Positions 34,701 through 42,700 of a DNA stretch of 64,000 bases are shown here, one piece after another. The position numbers and the translations under genes were made by a program. Source of the stretch: Actinomycetes bacterium (lineage in GTDB: Bacteria > Auribacterota > JAJCYG01); contig JAJCYG010000058.1 of NCBI GenBank assembly GCA_029263055.1, positions 1-64,000 on the forward strand, written 5' to 3'. Under the pieces are notes generated by a model, which worked only from the letters and a program-made list of their open reading frames with translations, searched no databases and was not told the origin of the DNA. The first letter of the stretch is position 1; each line of letters opens with the position of its first letter.

Positions 34701-36590
34701 CCCACTTCCTAATGCCGGAGCAATTGAAACATTTAGACCCGCAAAAGTAGTGGTTCCCTCTGTATACGGAACACTCTCTTTACCAATAGAGATCACATAC
34801 TGATCTTGACCCAGGTGAAGAATAAAATTGTATCGGTTGTTTTTTAAGTGAGTCACCACTTCAGCACGTACAGGAGCAAAAACATCTTCAAAGCGAGCCG
34901 CACCCACCTGAGGGACTTCGCTTTGCCAACGCAAAACCAAAGTAGCAAATTCTGTTTTTGCTTTGCCGGCCATCTCCCCAAAATAATCCTCAATCGTTGC
35001 CATTAACTCGTCAACCTCATTAGGAAACACGGTACTTTGAGCTAAAGGTTGAGCGTTTTTTTGAATCCAGCTAGCAACAATAGAAACAAACGTGAGTGAA
35101 TAAATCTCAGCTGAGAACTGTTGGTTTATTGGCAGGCTATTATTTAATTCAAATAGAGTCGCAATAGCCAATCGATTGCCTTGACTCTCATTTAATCGTT
35201 TTAAATAAAGCGCCTGATCAGGAGCCATATTAAATTGAGGTGTGAGCAATAAATGCGATTGCTTTTGTTTCTTTAAATTTTGAATCAAGCCTTCTGCATG
35301 AAAACCACCCGAAATCAACACCACTTGGTAGTTTGGCTTATCTTTCATTAAAGAAAGCGTGTTCTTTAATAACTCTTTGTCCCGTTTCAGAGCCAATCCA
35401 TAAAACTGTTTTGCCCAATCAAGACGCTCTTTAGAAAAAGAAGCTTGATGCTCCCAATAAAAACGGAGCTCTTTTCGGCTACATTCTAGTTGAACCATTT
35501 TTTGAGTGATTTGAGACACTTTGGTTTCAAACAATAAGGCGCGAACAGCTTCAGAAGAAGAAAAACGTTGCTCAATTGTCTCTTCCATTTGGTTCAACAC
35601 TTTATCTAACTCTAAAGGAGAGACCTGTTCATGGTCTTTAAGCAACGCAATATACTGCTTTAAATGAGGAAACTTATTCAGGTCAGAAACCGATTCAGAC
35701 AATGAGAGATAATACTCTAGCGGAGTTGTAAGACCCTTTTGAAAAGCAATCTGAGAACGCAACAATTTAGAAAAAAGCTCAACATCTTTTTGAGCACTCT
35801 TTAGTAAAGAAGAAACCTCTTTTTTAAGGGATGTGGCATGCACTTGAGCAGCGAGTTGTTCCACACGCCATGCTTGTTCAAACAAAGAAGGCAAGCTCTG
35901 CTTTAAATCATGACGAAACGTGTCAGAAAGAAACGGCGCATAAGAAATAAATGAAAGCGTTCCTTTGTGAAATGCTTCTTTCTTTAAAACAAACTGATAG
36001 TGGTTTTTTGAAAAAAGTTTGGCCCGTTTTTGATCAAGCCTCTTCCACTCTTTGTCTAACTGAGGAAGCAGAACTTTAGCTTTTTCTTTAGCTTGCAGAT
36101 AAGCTTCTCTATTTTTTTCATAAAGTTTTTTTGATTCCACTCCATAAAGCAACGTCTTATTTTCAGAAAAAAGAGAAAAATATTCTCCGGCACTGAGACG
36201 GGCTTCTTTTAAATAATGGTCTGCCACTTGTTGTTTGTCTTGCTCATTTGGGATGGCATTGATCAGCACAGGAGAAACCGGGCCTTGAGCCCCTTCAAGA
36301 GCAATTAAAAGCGGTTTGTTAGATTGACGCTCCACTTCATTTAAAATAGAGACTATTTTCTGTTGAGCAGCAATATTGGCATGAGAGTCAGAAATCAACA
36401 CAAGAGAGGGGTTACCATACTGATGGGCGGTTTGTACCAGTCCCATCTGAGAAGAAAGGTCAAATTGCTCCACCCAGTTTTCAGATAAAACTCCGGCTCG
36501 AGGCAATAAAATCTGAGCCGAAACAGCATCTGTCCAAACAAAGACAGAAAGCATGATCAAAGCAATTATTTTTTTAAATCGTTTATTCAT
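25713..36590 (-). CDS. Giant exported protein: DSHAN domain, degenerate peptidase, PPP-like and PP2C phosphatase domains, long helical tail
   Basis: 3,625 residues from ATG at 36590, chosen because a signal peptide starts there (MNKRFKKIIALIM, ending near AVSAQ). An in-frame GTG at 36632 would add 14 poorly suited residues and lies inside a predicted RNA stem. Domains by residue: DSHAN/GGFH domain (about 55-450: ISDSHAN, LEGAQG at 98-103, GGFHAEG near 428); degenerate metallopeptidase domain (EELFH near 750); PPP-phosphatase-like domain (GDSMNGS near 1119, LRGNKE near 1190); Pro/Ala/Glu linker; PP2C domain (1410-1695); second acidic Pro-rich linker (about 1700-1800). From 1805 to the end there is almost continuous charged helix, with no domain I recognise. 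The Shine-Dalgarno match is weak. Stop is TAG. The protein is expected outside the inner membrane, an unusual location for a PP2C enzyme. Confidence 0.93.
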   Translation of the reverse strand: MNKRFKKIIALIMLSVFVWTDAVSAQILLPRAGVLSENWVEQFDLSSQMGLVQTAHQYGNPSLVLISDSHANIAAQQKIVSILNEVERQSNKPLLIALEGAQGPVSPVLINAIPNEQDKQQVADHYLKEARLSAGEYFSLFSENKTLLYGVESKKLYEKNREAYLQAKEKAKVLLPQLDKEWKRLDQKRAKLFSKNHYQFVLKKEAFHKGTLSFISYAPFLSDTFRHDLKQSLPSLFEQAWRVEQLAAQVHATSLKKEVSSLLKSAQKDVELFSKLLRSQIAFQKGLTTPLEYYLSLSESVSDLNKFPHLKQYIALLKDHEQVSPLELDKVLNQMEETIEQRFSSSEAVRALLFETKVSQITQKMVQLECSRKELRFYWEHQASFSKERLDWAKQFYGLALKRDKELLKNTLSLMKDKPNYQVVLISGGFHAEGLIQNLKKQKQSHLLLTPQFNMAPDQALYLKRLNESQGNRLAIATLFELNNSLPINQQFSAEIYSLTFVSIVASWIQKNAQPLAQSTVFPNEVDELMATIEDYFGEMAGKAKTEFATLVLRWQSEVPQVGAARFEDVFAPVRAEVVTHLKNNRYNFILHLGQDQYVISIGKESVPYTEGTTTFAGLNVSIAPALGSGIVKTPVTLPEQKKGFFSRLKKYSNRPDGVARSFSEMLEFLKTRDPDIADRFEGAYVGAEKRLKERFPWFADIELGEGDPAPLRFIETDGESRFAYINRDTLEIVFDTSLLESTGLAQIELFEELFHFMMEWDRDNNDQSWFSSPDEDLAFEEVLTDFEKIRFYHKALLGDDREDLFKTLEKEGVDLYDFRKLLINSIPFWSKIGSDKPVDPKKLKKFVDKLLAYAGKESENEAPTSYTGRQRSVLQKEGTTGFLRYLFFWHHRYLVRVNGHDNLKTSGTTILSEAAYSRKILRALLLYHFEEEALFELDELVDLFAEKNFSFKQSYLDLLPVEERKQVFWRLESRVNPTSQPGDVALWLQGLSLYEQLEMLSVFPEETLEKISDKELKRFIPTIIKARTGKDKVGSLRAYILYKRDEPLSLEATLSLLKESPFSKEFKISNKVKPKYLEFKDDVETLFVSESSSDFMNSFITDELIQRLKDRTVRLVFLGDSMNGSVIKKKSTGAAYKEGSDLPEGVETYLGLDLVDREDKTTKTVYLDQRLLYQILKLQLLFPSQVFVLRGNKEMAGFMDSKHKNLSSAALPEFIEMAKKGVPRDQKSKLLARFFSRLPFAVRLISAASSERGVVAAPRIGPDKARFVFSPSGLGASLTDITERLKEQRLVALTDLKPDQEGLLKRIRSDRRDTQWSEQTLLLPDRDEPLTENGVTITPEHKAKGGIVYHVEIVAPAVELPKPEPIPAPSLEPAAAPVQQEPVAVAQLEFVPPAVLEPASTPQTISAFTVIGDYHRDQGGVNEDTVFVEELSDGIQYTGLFDGMGGVANGAAASKIARDQFQAVAPFFSLEMIDGQVLALLREAFYAAQKQIDEELSAGGTTLTVAVSIPDPKKREARVFVLSIADSRAYLYNPKSRKNQLQFLTLDNLLPKKEETEKVFTLKEVKASLKGDGNNSQKILSEVDTAEVIEEAGVGWLFKFRNTVNNAMTVFNPKEPYHRSKPIFTVTSAPAGSTLFLSSDGIHDPLTHAEIEAGIATGSLEFVLQQAQARQQDADHVRRKLPDDDKTGVSFKVAPHLVVSDRSWVPSWVPYFGSTPTAEPATSQPFLLLPTEEPVLSEPVSAESEAFVEPVIAETIAPAEASPLPDAVADKPVDQAPLLEAIADPPPTVSASTSDSNTDLQEIIARRQRKNETAPDHGRTRTLERDFAKRFRAAEEDAVRLQDQFEPEDVLDLTSSLSVVTHKIILLEYQEALTLAQKIYSTLSEQNPEYEGLGLLIRDLEDFLNDDVTSASTILVKWEAFAGTFDLEALQKKFLDDKEKGRVSRQEVQELGEFVELLSNLTEKKKAPYKDFYIMLRSTLYLALRHYLPKTVPQIDRLGKGIEKIEVETELHEVEKRVKGLTAWIEKHARLTKGESNELTLQANYLSFLNKLKIKIDERKAWFQWQKKKATLVSGIKYSEAILVRNSFYELRSRAYPWIEQEEQELSGVWSGLFENVVKQSSDLESDLTFLKKRLSEKIAEASGAPLLMWLEEEGLLDEYGSLMSALSQVLGNQSHPKVKPEDKFDAETEKRLVSLAHEIDPLLLTALLGRFESALQDVLKEQTLTFSSQEGDSTEKNLKELINEVAEMDRLFFDENVPEADRISYAKWEHHVSLIWNKIYDEWTQTHEDGLARGEKLIDLAAIIHDNSVAFSGLTLDELDAEQEQDVLEKLMKALFNIVPFMIDREFGRFGIQNGMAGVRRKEFGFSRVITGYLYYALLKSSKPSTENIRDPELNFTAFSIPHILSQIPEGYKYYRSLLDYETEVTSLGVLRVRLGRPSKEARIQQIIKQMEEVQEAYLEETGDVAFHQKTLATTSFFDFVWEPVLTATRFQHIVDELTPAIEPDQVKVLREKVAALKREYREAAETYGVTVSLTQEELEQKRVWLEAQYEDKKAISEDFIQARLANIQSKGKRKQFPQARLDYFDLVLSQQTQGNWSQYSDELNSLFDQEATAETVEEKARLILRGLSGKGKMHQDTGRLSRLKLEVTTLSSDSDASFDDAFDSLTMNQEQDLEEKVSLFDWKILLLLQQLSKLDEIQDYSKRAERFVELRREFIELYDRAQLAESLYEKEVLNSYPSKKFEAKFAAIMDEWDVNASEVTFIDKRAEVDALIKKEREKGRKELADDATEAQIAAKAVRELGFLDVPEMEAYFLEFEQRISAKHKERTQKRKIEPLVGQLLSLVQSRLNGDPNSPTLLDDFSLPYIDLAEDPFEPNWDWDEETLFKDVLNQSLTEDVSREVLLELKLILLEFEPISETVLGEQIAILSEMMIVKRELKLREGIQTQISVPLVAAVESYVQDNSRGEMTEREGLIVEQKNLLNYLVYTYEARYERRMEITGEVRRIRALQKKLDQRELLVPLDFFTIRNAFDEFSGQLANELGQKGLFLNQLELFRSGINLLQEDGQSIASIYEFLTSVVPKLVRKRHLDSSTMGIMKQISTHYTEFLALKKAHELLLYFQEHQTIEGSLFEAADVSRAKTLVSWVIQANNRDGIRSPVDIDSPLFGQLSEQERLLTQAAPDDGSLSLGVVSLPEPTLDLNMDVLWVPTQLDQIELLQWTSVLAQSDLDDSLDLEAVSAKNGLRQSFQLQDKDWVQAQEVLFRIQYQFLYQDADFLDHFLLHLEWSKIQFLITRYFPDTRFPYVDSVEKLLNDSRNDRDMVLTAMKVALQQLKSALSRKDDEAWEQYRQTGTNEYLKEMFRFESRLNQVKKSIVPPQDWKDWVPQERFSEFLKEVVEQLDQLVQDPDQVNQVTSILGSSLDFFVSEEATQWGRIREKWGQFMVVWDSDPEHGMNYLLNIDWKEYQARVALIPYAIELELEMRQTQRNYQSLVPSPEWNVIFDSDLEEILRDAFDGSAQIADVTTDFARLLSEKEEASLIWIPLSKWAQLSAYQKDLANYVVVADSVSPLRLRQYLDRNWEHPAVRQLQVFSIAPKVLFIVDKNSPDAETNLPLIPLVDPFDHAI
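31500..32360 (-). other. PP2C-type Ser/Thr phosphatase domain with intact metal-site motifs
   Basis: Residues about 1410-1695 of the exported 3,625-residue protein. The PP2C motif series is present in order: GDYHRDQGGVNED, FDGMGG followed by AASKIA, GGTTLTV, ADSRAYLY, LTLDN, FLSSDGIHD, and DDKTGVSF at the end. The metal-binding Asp of motifs DGMGG, SDG and DDxT are all kept, so activity is plausible. PP2C enzymes normally act in the cytosol on phospho-Ser/Thr. Here the domain follows a signal peptide and a Pro-rich linker, which suggests action outside the inner membrane or after delivery elsewhere (inference). Confidence 0.85.
32950..33260 (-). other. PPP-family phosphatase-like domain, catalytic His replaced
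   Basis: VFLGDSMNGS (near 33230) resembles the GDxVDRG motif of PPP metallophosphatases. LFPSQVFVLRGNKEMAG (near 33015) resembles the LRGNHE motif, with Lys in place of the catalytic His. The LLYQILKLQLLFP helix between them also fits the family. The altered motifs suggest an inactive or repurposed fold. Confidence 0.55.
34270..34470 (-). other. Degenerate metallopeptidase-like domain
   Basis: FEELFHFMMEWDRD with a downstream acidic helix (DLAFEEVLTDFEKI) and a preceding hairpin (RFAYINRD, LEIVFDTS) parallels the HELGH domain of the left giant gene. The first His of HExxH is Glu here (EELFH), so zinc catalysis is unlikely. Confidence 0.45.
35270..36410 (-). other. DSHAN/GGFH domain, second copy
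   Basis: Residues about 60-440 carry ISDSHANIAAQQ (DSH at 68-70), LEGAQG (98-103), LLYGVE and ISGGFHAEGL (near 428). The motifs align end to end with the N-terminal domain of the left giant protein, so the two genes share a paralogous N-terminus behind their signal peptides. Fold assignment to the Tiki/TraB-EreA-ChaN group is tentative. Confidence 0.6.
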
Positions 36591-36617
36591 ATTCACGTCC
36601 ACATCACACAAAAAAGT

Positions 36618-36701
36618 AAAAAAGGGGGCCACGGCACACTTGGCGGGACCGGGACTCTAATTGCTCCACAACCAAAGTGAAAGCCAATGACCCTCTTTTT
36701 T
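36618..36701 (-). promoter_or_regulatory. Structured RNA element between the two upstream genes (terminator or leader)
   Basis: The 123-bp gap contains a long-range complement. On the minus strand, AAAAAAGAGGGTCAT (36701-36687) pairs with GTGGCCCCCTTTTTT (36632-36618), with one A-C mismatch and two G-U pairs. Inside it, TTGGC (36687-36683) can pair with GCCAA (36644-36640), partly as an alternative. The second arm ends in six T residues. It may terminate the right giant gene, or act as an attenuating leader of the next gene. It matches no riboswitch class I recognise. A GC-rich patch (36624-36652) stands out in an AT-rich setting. I see no convincing promoter here. Confidence 0.5.
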
Positions 36702-36713
36702 TAAAGAGTACTA

Positions 36714-39700
36714 CTAAGCTGCTACCCCAAAGTTTTGTTCAGATTGTTGTTCTTGCTGCGCACCTTCTAACATTTCTTCCAACTCAGAAGGAGCTTGTTC
36801 AGGAACCAAGTGTCGAAGCACTTCTTCAATCACCATTTGGTTCATCAACTGATCACCAAAATCACTGTTTGAATATTGCGTCACTTCAAAAACCATCCAA
36901 GCACTTTCTCTAAGAGCTGTTAAGGTTCTTGTTGTTCCTGCATAGATGTTTTCTGTATCTTCTAACTGAGCACTTAAACGATCTGCATCATTTTCTGAGC
37001 CCACAATAATCGCAACCAATAAGTTTGGCACATCAGCCAATTGATTTTGAATTTGTTCAATCTGCGAAGATTCAAGACCTTCAAGATTTAACACCAATAA
37101 AGCCTTAGAATTTTTCATTGTCTCTTTAACTAATTCTAATTCTCTATCCAAACGTTGTTCTGTCTTTGCTTTTTCTTCTAAGAAAGAGCGGACTAAAGCA
37201 TGCTCACGCTCATCAAGCGACAGCTCCGCTGAAAGAGTCTTAGAATAAGTTTGGTACATTTCATAAAAGCGTTCAAGCTCAGACTGAGACAAGGTGGTTA
37301 AGGTTAATTCGGTATACTCCCCACCCATCAACTTATTAAGGTGACTCAACTTCCATATAAAATTTTTCACTTCAGCTTCTGCAGGCATTCTTTCATACGC
37401 TGGAGTGAGCTGTTGAACTAAGCGAGGATTTTTTCCCTCTTTTTGAGAACCGACTAAAACACCCTGCAACATTTTCTTAAGTGCTGCCTTTGGATCGCCT
37501 GATTCATAAGCCAACATCGCTTTTAAGTCTAGACCTAAACCTGACTTCATACTGCGTTGGCCTGATTTTTCCGCTTTTTCAGTTTCTGATTTTTTAATTA
37601 TTGCTTGCGCACGTTTTAATTGTTTTTGAAGCTCATCATTTTTCTTTTGGTGCAGCTCTTTACTAAATGTGTTGAGCAAAAACTTAATGGTTGATACGAC
37701 TGCTCGAGCCGCATTTACTTGAGCTTCTCCAGTGGTCTTATCCATAGCCTGTAACTGTCTCACTCGTTTGACAGAAGCTAAGGCAAAAATTTCAATTCGC
37801 ATGTCTGGATTTTCTTGGACCAATGTTTTCAAACCTTCTGAGCTTTCACTGTTCATGGCTTCGCCAAACTGATTTTGGAAAATTCTTGCTGCTTCTTTAG
37901 AATCTGTTGCCACTTTTGAAAAACCATCTTTCAAAGCAGTCCGCTCTTGACCCCGTTTGTTGGGCTGAGGTTTTGCTGCTGGTTTAGTTGTTGGAGGTTC
38001 AACTCGATCCACCTTTGCAGGAACATCTTTTTTCGGTTTACCCACTGGTTTAGTTGTTGGTTTTGTGCCTGGTTTTGGATCTGCTGCAGATTTTTTCTCA
38101 GCCTGAGCTGGTTTACCTGCCCCTTTATTTCCTGAAGGCGGATCTGCTTGCTTATCTAAAGCAGCTAATTCAGCTTCAACTTGAGCAGGTGTCAACACAA
38201 TGGTCACCCGACGCAAGTCAGAAAGATTATCCACAACCACATCTCTTGAATGAGTCGATGAGACAATCAAAACAATTCGATTTCTTCCACTTCTATTAAC
38301 GGTATCAGCTAATGCACGAAAGCGTGGAACCAAACGCTCGATTTTTGCCATTAAACCAGCAGCTTGTAAACGTTGAAGCTCTGCCTCAGGCACATTCGTA
38401 CGAAGCTCAATTCCACGTGGCGCTGTGGCTGAACCTGCACCCCGTTGATGTTGGTAACGTTCATTAAAGGCTTCAACAGAATTAACTGATTGAACAGCTG
38501 GTAATGCAGCCACTTGTTCTTGAACCCAACCATCTGTCACATCAATATAAGTACGAACTATATCTGCGACCGCACGCACATTTGGAGTCACTGTCGCGTC
38601 CCCTTTGATCACACGAACAATAACCACACTATTTGGATGCAGTGAATTTTGAGCAGCCAATTCTCGTAAACGAGGAACCAAACGCTGAAGGCCATCGACA
38701 AAATTATTTGGTCCAACCATTTGATGGGCCACAGCCACATCTCGATCAACCCGTAAGTTAATGCCCCGTTCTCCAACAACTTGTCTTGAAGCATCTCGTT
38801 GATGACGGTTACGCTGATTAAAGGCTGCGATCGTATCTCGACCGAGTTGAATTCGGCTTAATGACATCAAATGATCCACAGGTAAAACCATTTCAATACG
38901 GCCACTTGGAGCCACACGAAACTCAACAGGATCATCTGCATTGCCTGGGACAATGCGAATTTGGATTGGATTATTTTCATCGATTTGTTGTAATCGGAAC
39001 CACTCTCTTGTTTCTTCTAATAGCCGTTCTTTTGTGATTTCTATTTGATTGACAACACCTGAATCACTTGAAATGTCATATTGATCCACCACATCTGGCT
39101 CAACTAAAAGAGTAAAATTAGGATCTATTTGATTAAACAGTTGAACAGCCATTAAATCACTCACTAGGCTTTGAGCATCTTCGACAAAACGGGTCACGCT
39201 TTGTTGAAAAGCAAGGTGAGTCACTTGAGCCATTAATATTTCACGGCCATTTTGTTCTAAACGTGGCAGCAACTGCTCTTCTCCTCGAGGAACCACTAAG
39301 CCTGTTACATTGCGAGCCTCGAAATCTTCGATCAATCGAATCAAGCCAGCTAAAACAGAGTGCTCTCTTTTTTGATCGAGCGAATCTAATTCAATCAACC
39401 GCTCAACTAGTTCAGAGTCATCTAAATGAAGCGTTCCTGTAAGCTCTCCAGGATAACGGCTTGAAATTTCTTGAGCCACTTCTAATAAAATAGTGTGGTT
39501 CATAAATTCTCTTAAAGAAAGTTTTGGATATCCCACCACAAAACTTGCTTCTTGAAAAAGGCGCATGGCTTCAGCAAACTGTTGGTCAAAAGTAGCAGCT
39601 GGATTCGCTGTTGACCATTCTCGGTAAAGAGGCGCAATCATGCTTTCCAAGCTAGGTGAAGCTTGGCCATCAACCCGTTCTGTTTTCAATTCTTGCAACT

Positions 39701-42700
39701 GAGGCACCAAGCCCATTCGCAATATTTCAGTATAGCGAGTGGCAAACTGTTGTGCGGCTTCCGGAGTGGTACCACGGCCGTGCAAACGACGTGCAGAATC
39801 AAGCTGCGTGGTTCCAATCAAATCATTGAGTAAAACCACTTTTGGAAAAGCAGTTGGATGGGTTCTCATTAATTGAGCCATCTGACTTGCATCTGTTAAG
39901 ACAATCAAGTGTGCGTTTTCAATTGAGGCACTGGAAACAGCAATACCTGCTGGATTTTGCGCTGCCACACCAAGTCGGCCCATCAAAGCCGTTTCATCTG
40001 CACTATGACTTAAGCTACGACCCGTAAGTGTTATTCCATTTACAGTCACCCAATCATTCAAATGACTGCGCGTTAATTCCTGTTCTAATAACCCTTCAGT
40101 AAGCGTTCCTGTAATCGACTTGTCGCCGTAAACAACGACAACATTGACCCCGTTTTGGATATCTGTTGGAACCAAACTCCATAATTTTTGAAGAGGTAAA
40201 GCACGCAAATGTTCTTGAGTGAGATCAAGTTGTAATCGAATTAAAGCATCTTCTGCTTCAACCATATTTTGCATTACATGAGGAGCTAATGTTTCATTGC
40301 TTTGACGATAACGGCTATAAGCATCGACTAATTCAGCCAACGAGGTATTGCTTGTGGTAAAACCAAGTCGTTGTAATAAGTTGCGCAAAGTAGTCAAACT
40401 ACCCAAACGACGTTGGCGATAAGACTCCATGTCACGCACCAATCTCAAGTTTAGAGTAAGTGGATCGCGTGTGGTGACACCTGCACTCAAAAAGACTTTA
40501 ACTCGGTTTAAGGCATGTTCCACATCACGGTTTTGACTGCTTGGATTTTGTCTGACAGCCTCAATATAAGCTGTGGTGGCACGAATCAAAGCCTCATCTA
40601 AAGGATAGTCTACCGGCGTGGCATCTGCAGCCAAATTCCCATTAGCAATTAAAGCTGTTCTTAAATGTTGAAAGCGTGTTTGCATTAAACCGGTTCTTAA
40701 AATACGCAACACATTGGCTGAACGAGCCATTCTATTGGCTTCTGAATCAACGTTAGCCAAGACAGCCCATCTTGCCAAGCTTAACCCTTGGATCTGAACA
40801 CCATTTAAACGAGTTTGCAAAGAACTCAATGCTGGCTCAAGCTCTGCGCGAATAGCTGCATCAATATTTGCAGGTAAATTCACTTCCACACCTGTTACTG
40901 CGTGAGTCACAGGATCAACAGTCAAACGAAGACTCAACTGAATTTGGACTAAGCCATCAGAAAGAGACATCCAATTAGGGATGTTTCCTGTTTGATCACG
41001 CAAGTCACGCGCATATTGAAAAATATTTTCTTGAAATTGTGAGCTTGCAAATTGATCGATACTTGGTGCTTTAGTTAGATTCAGCACTAATTCAACCTGA
41101 GTTACCTCACCTGCAGTATTAGCAGTCATTGGTTTCAATTCTAATTGAGTGTTGGCTGTACTAAAAGAAGTGTTGGCAAAAACATGGTTCACATTTTCTC
41201 GAACCACTTGAGTCACCTCTGCACGACCCCGGTTTGTTTGAACCGAAGGCAATGGAGCGGTTGCTGAAGTAGCAAGGTTAACTCCATTTAAAAATAAAGA
41301 AGCTAATGCCGAAGAACCAATGTGCAAACGACGCGCGCTACGGTGTGTTAATGGGTCTTCAGCCAACACTTCAGGAATCCCTTGTCCACCCAAAGAAGCT
41401 TGTCGTGAAGCAGCGGTTAAAAACTCTTGAGCTTCTGCTGCTTTTTCAGGAGTCAACAATTGATAAGCACGTAAGAAAAAGTAATAATTCAAAGTGTCTT
41501 GAGTTGAAACCACACGCGTTCCATACCCAGCCACATTCCAATGAATCAACCCAGCTTCATCAAGCCTTTCTAAATAAGCTGTTTTATCCCCTTGAACATC
41601 AGCCAACAATCGGGTCACCACTTCTCGGTCACCTGCATAAGAACCAAGGCTACGTAAGCGCCCTTCTTCTAAAGACAACCCTTCAAAACGAGCATCATAT
41701 TGAGAAACCAAACGACGTGTTTCAATAATACGACGCGCTTGTTGCACCATTCGAGTTAAATCAGCTTCTGTTAAACTAGATCCCCAAGCCGCGTTCACTT
41801 GTCTTAATCCAAGCGTACGAATCAACATAAAGGTATGGGTAATGGTTTCAATAGAAGCAGTGCTTTTGATTTGAAAATTATTTTCAAAAACAGCATTCTT
41901 TAAATTAACTAAGGCAATATTTGAAGCAGGTAATGCTTGAGCTCCCACAGTTCCTGGAGCCCCTCTAAACCAAGTCATCATTTCAACCAATTTAGTCCGC
42001 ACAGCAGGATTGGTTGAAACCGCTTCAGTCACCATGAGTCGTTCTAAAGAAGCCATAAAATCAGTCATTGGCAATCTTTGAATACGAGGCTGTCCTAACA
42101 ATTGATGTGCAGATCTTAATGCTTGAATACGAGCCGCCTCTGAAGCAGCGTCTACAGTCGCTCCAGAAGTGACTTGGCTCAATTGATGCGTTAAATAATA
42201 AATATAAGGAAGGGAACGTGTATCTCCTATTTGGCTCACCATAAAGACAAGAGCTTCCAATAACTCACTGTTTGATTTTACACTTTGAACATATTGGCCA
42301 TTCAAACGAATCGCATCTGTACTTTGCAAATCATACACAGAGTTAAAGAGATTAAACTCACCTGTCTCTTTGACATCCATTAAAAAGCGATAGGCTAAAA
42401 AGTTTGAATAAGAACGAGCATGTTCAAATTGACCTTCACGCACTTTCCACTGAATCATTTGAGCCACATCAGATAAGTAAACATATGGATCACCCTCAAA
42501 AGAACGTGGCAAGGCAATTTGTTGTCCATTAAATTCCCGACGAATATAAGGGTCATTTAAAACAACATAGTTTAAAGGAACATGTTTATTGTTTAAAAAA
42601 CGATCATAATCAGCTTCAACAACTGGACGATTCGGTTGATCCAACCGTTCATTAACCTGATTCATTTTTCCTAATAAGTTTCGATAATTTCGAATAGCTC

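Noticed and set aside
36591..36632. GTG at 36632 as start of the 3,625-residue gene
   Set aside because: The 14 extra residues precede a complete signal peptide that begins at the ATG at 36590, and the GTG lies in a predicted RNA stem.
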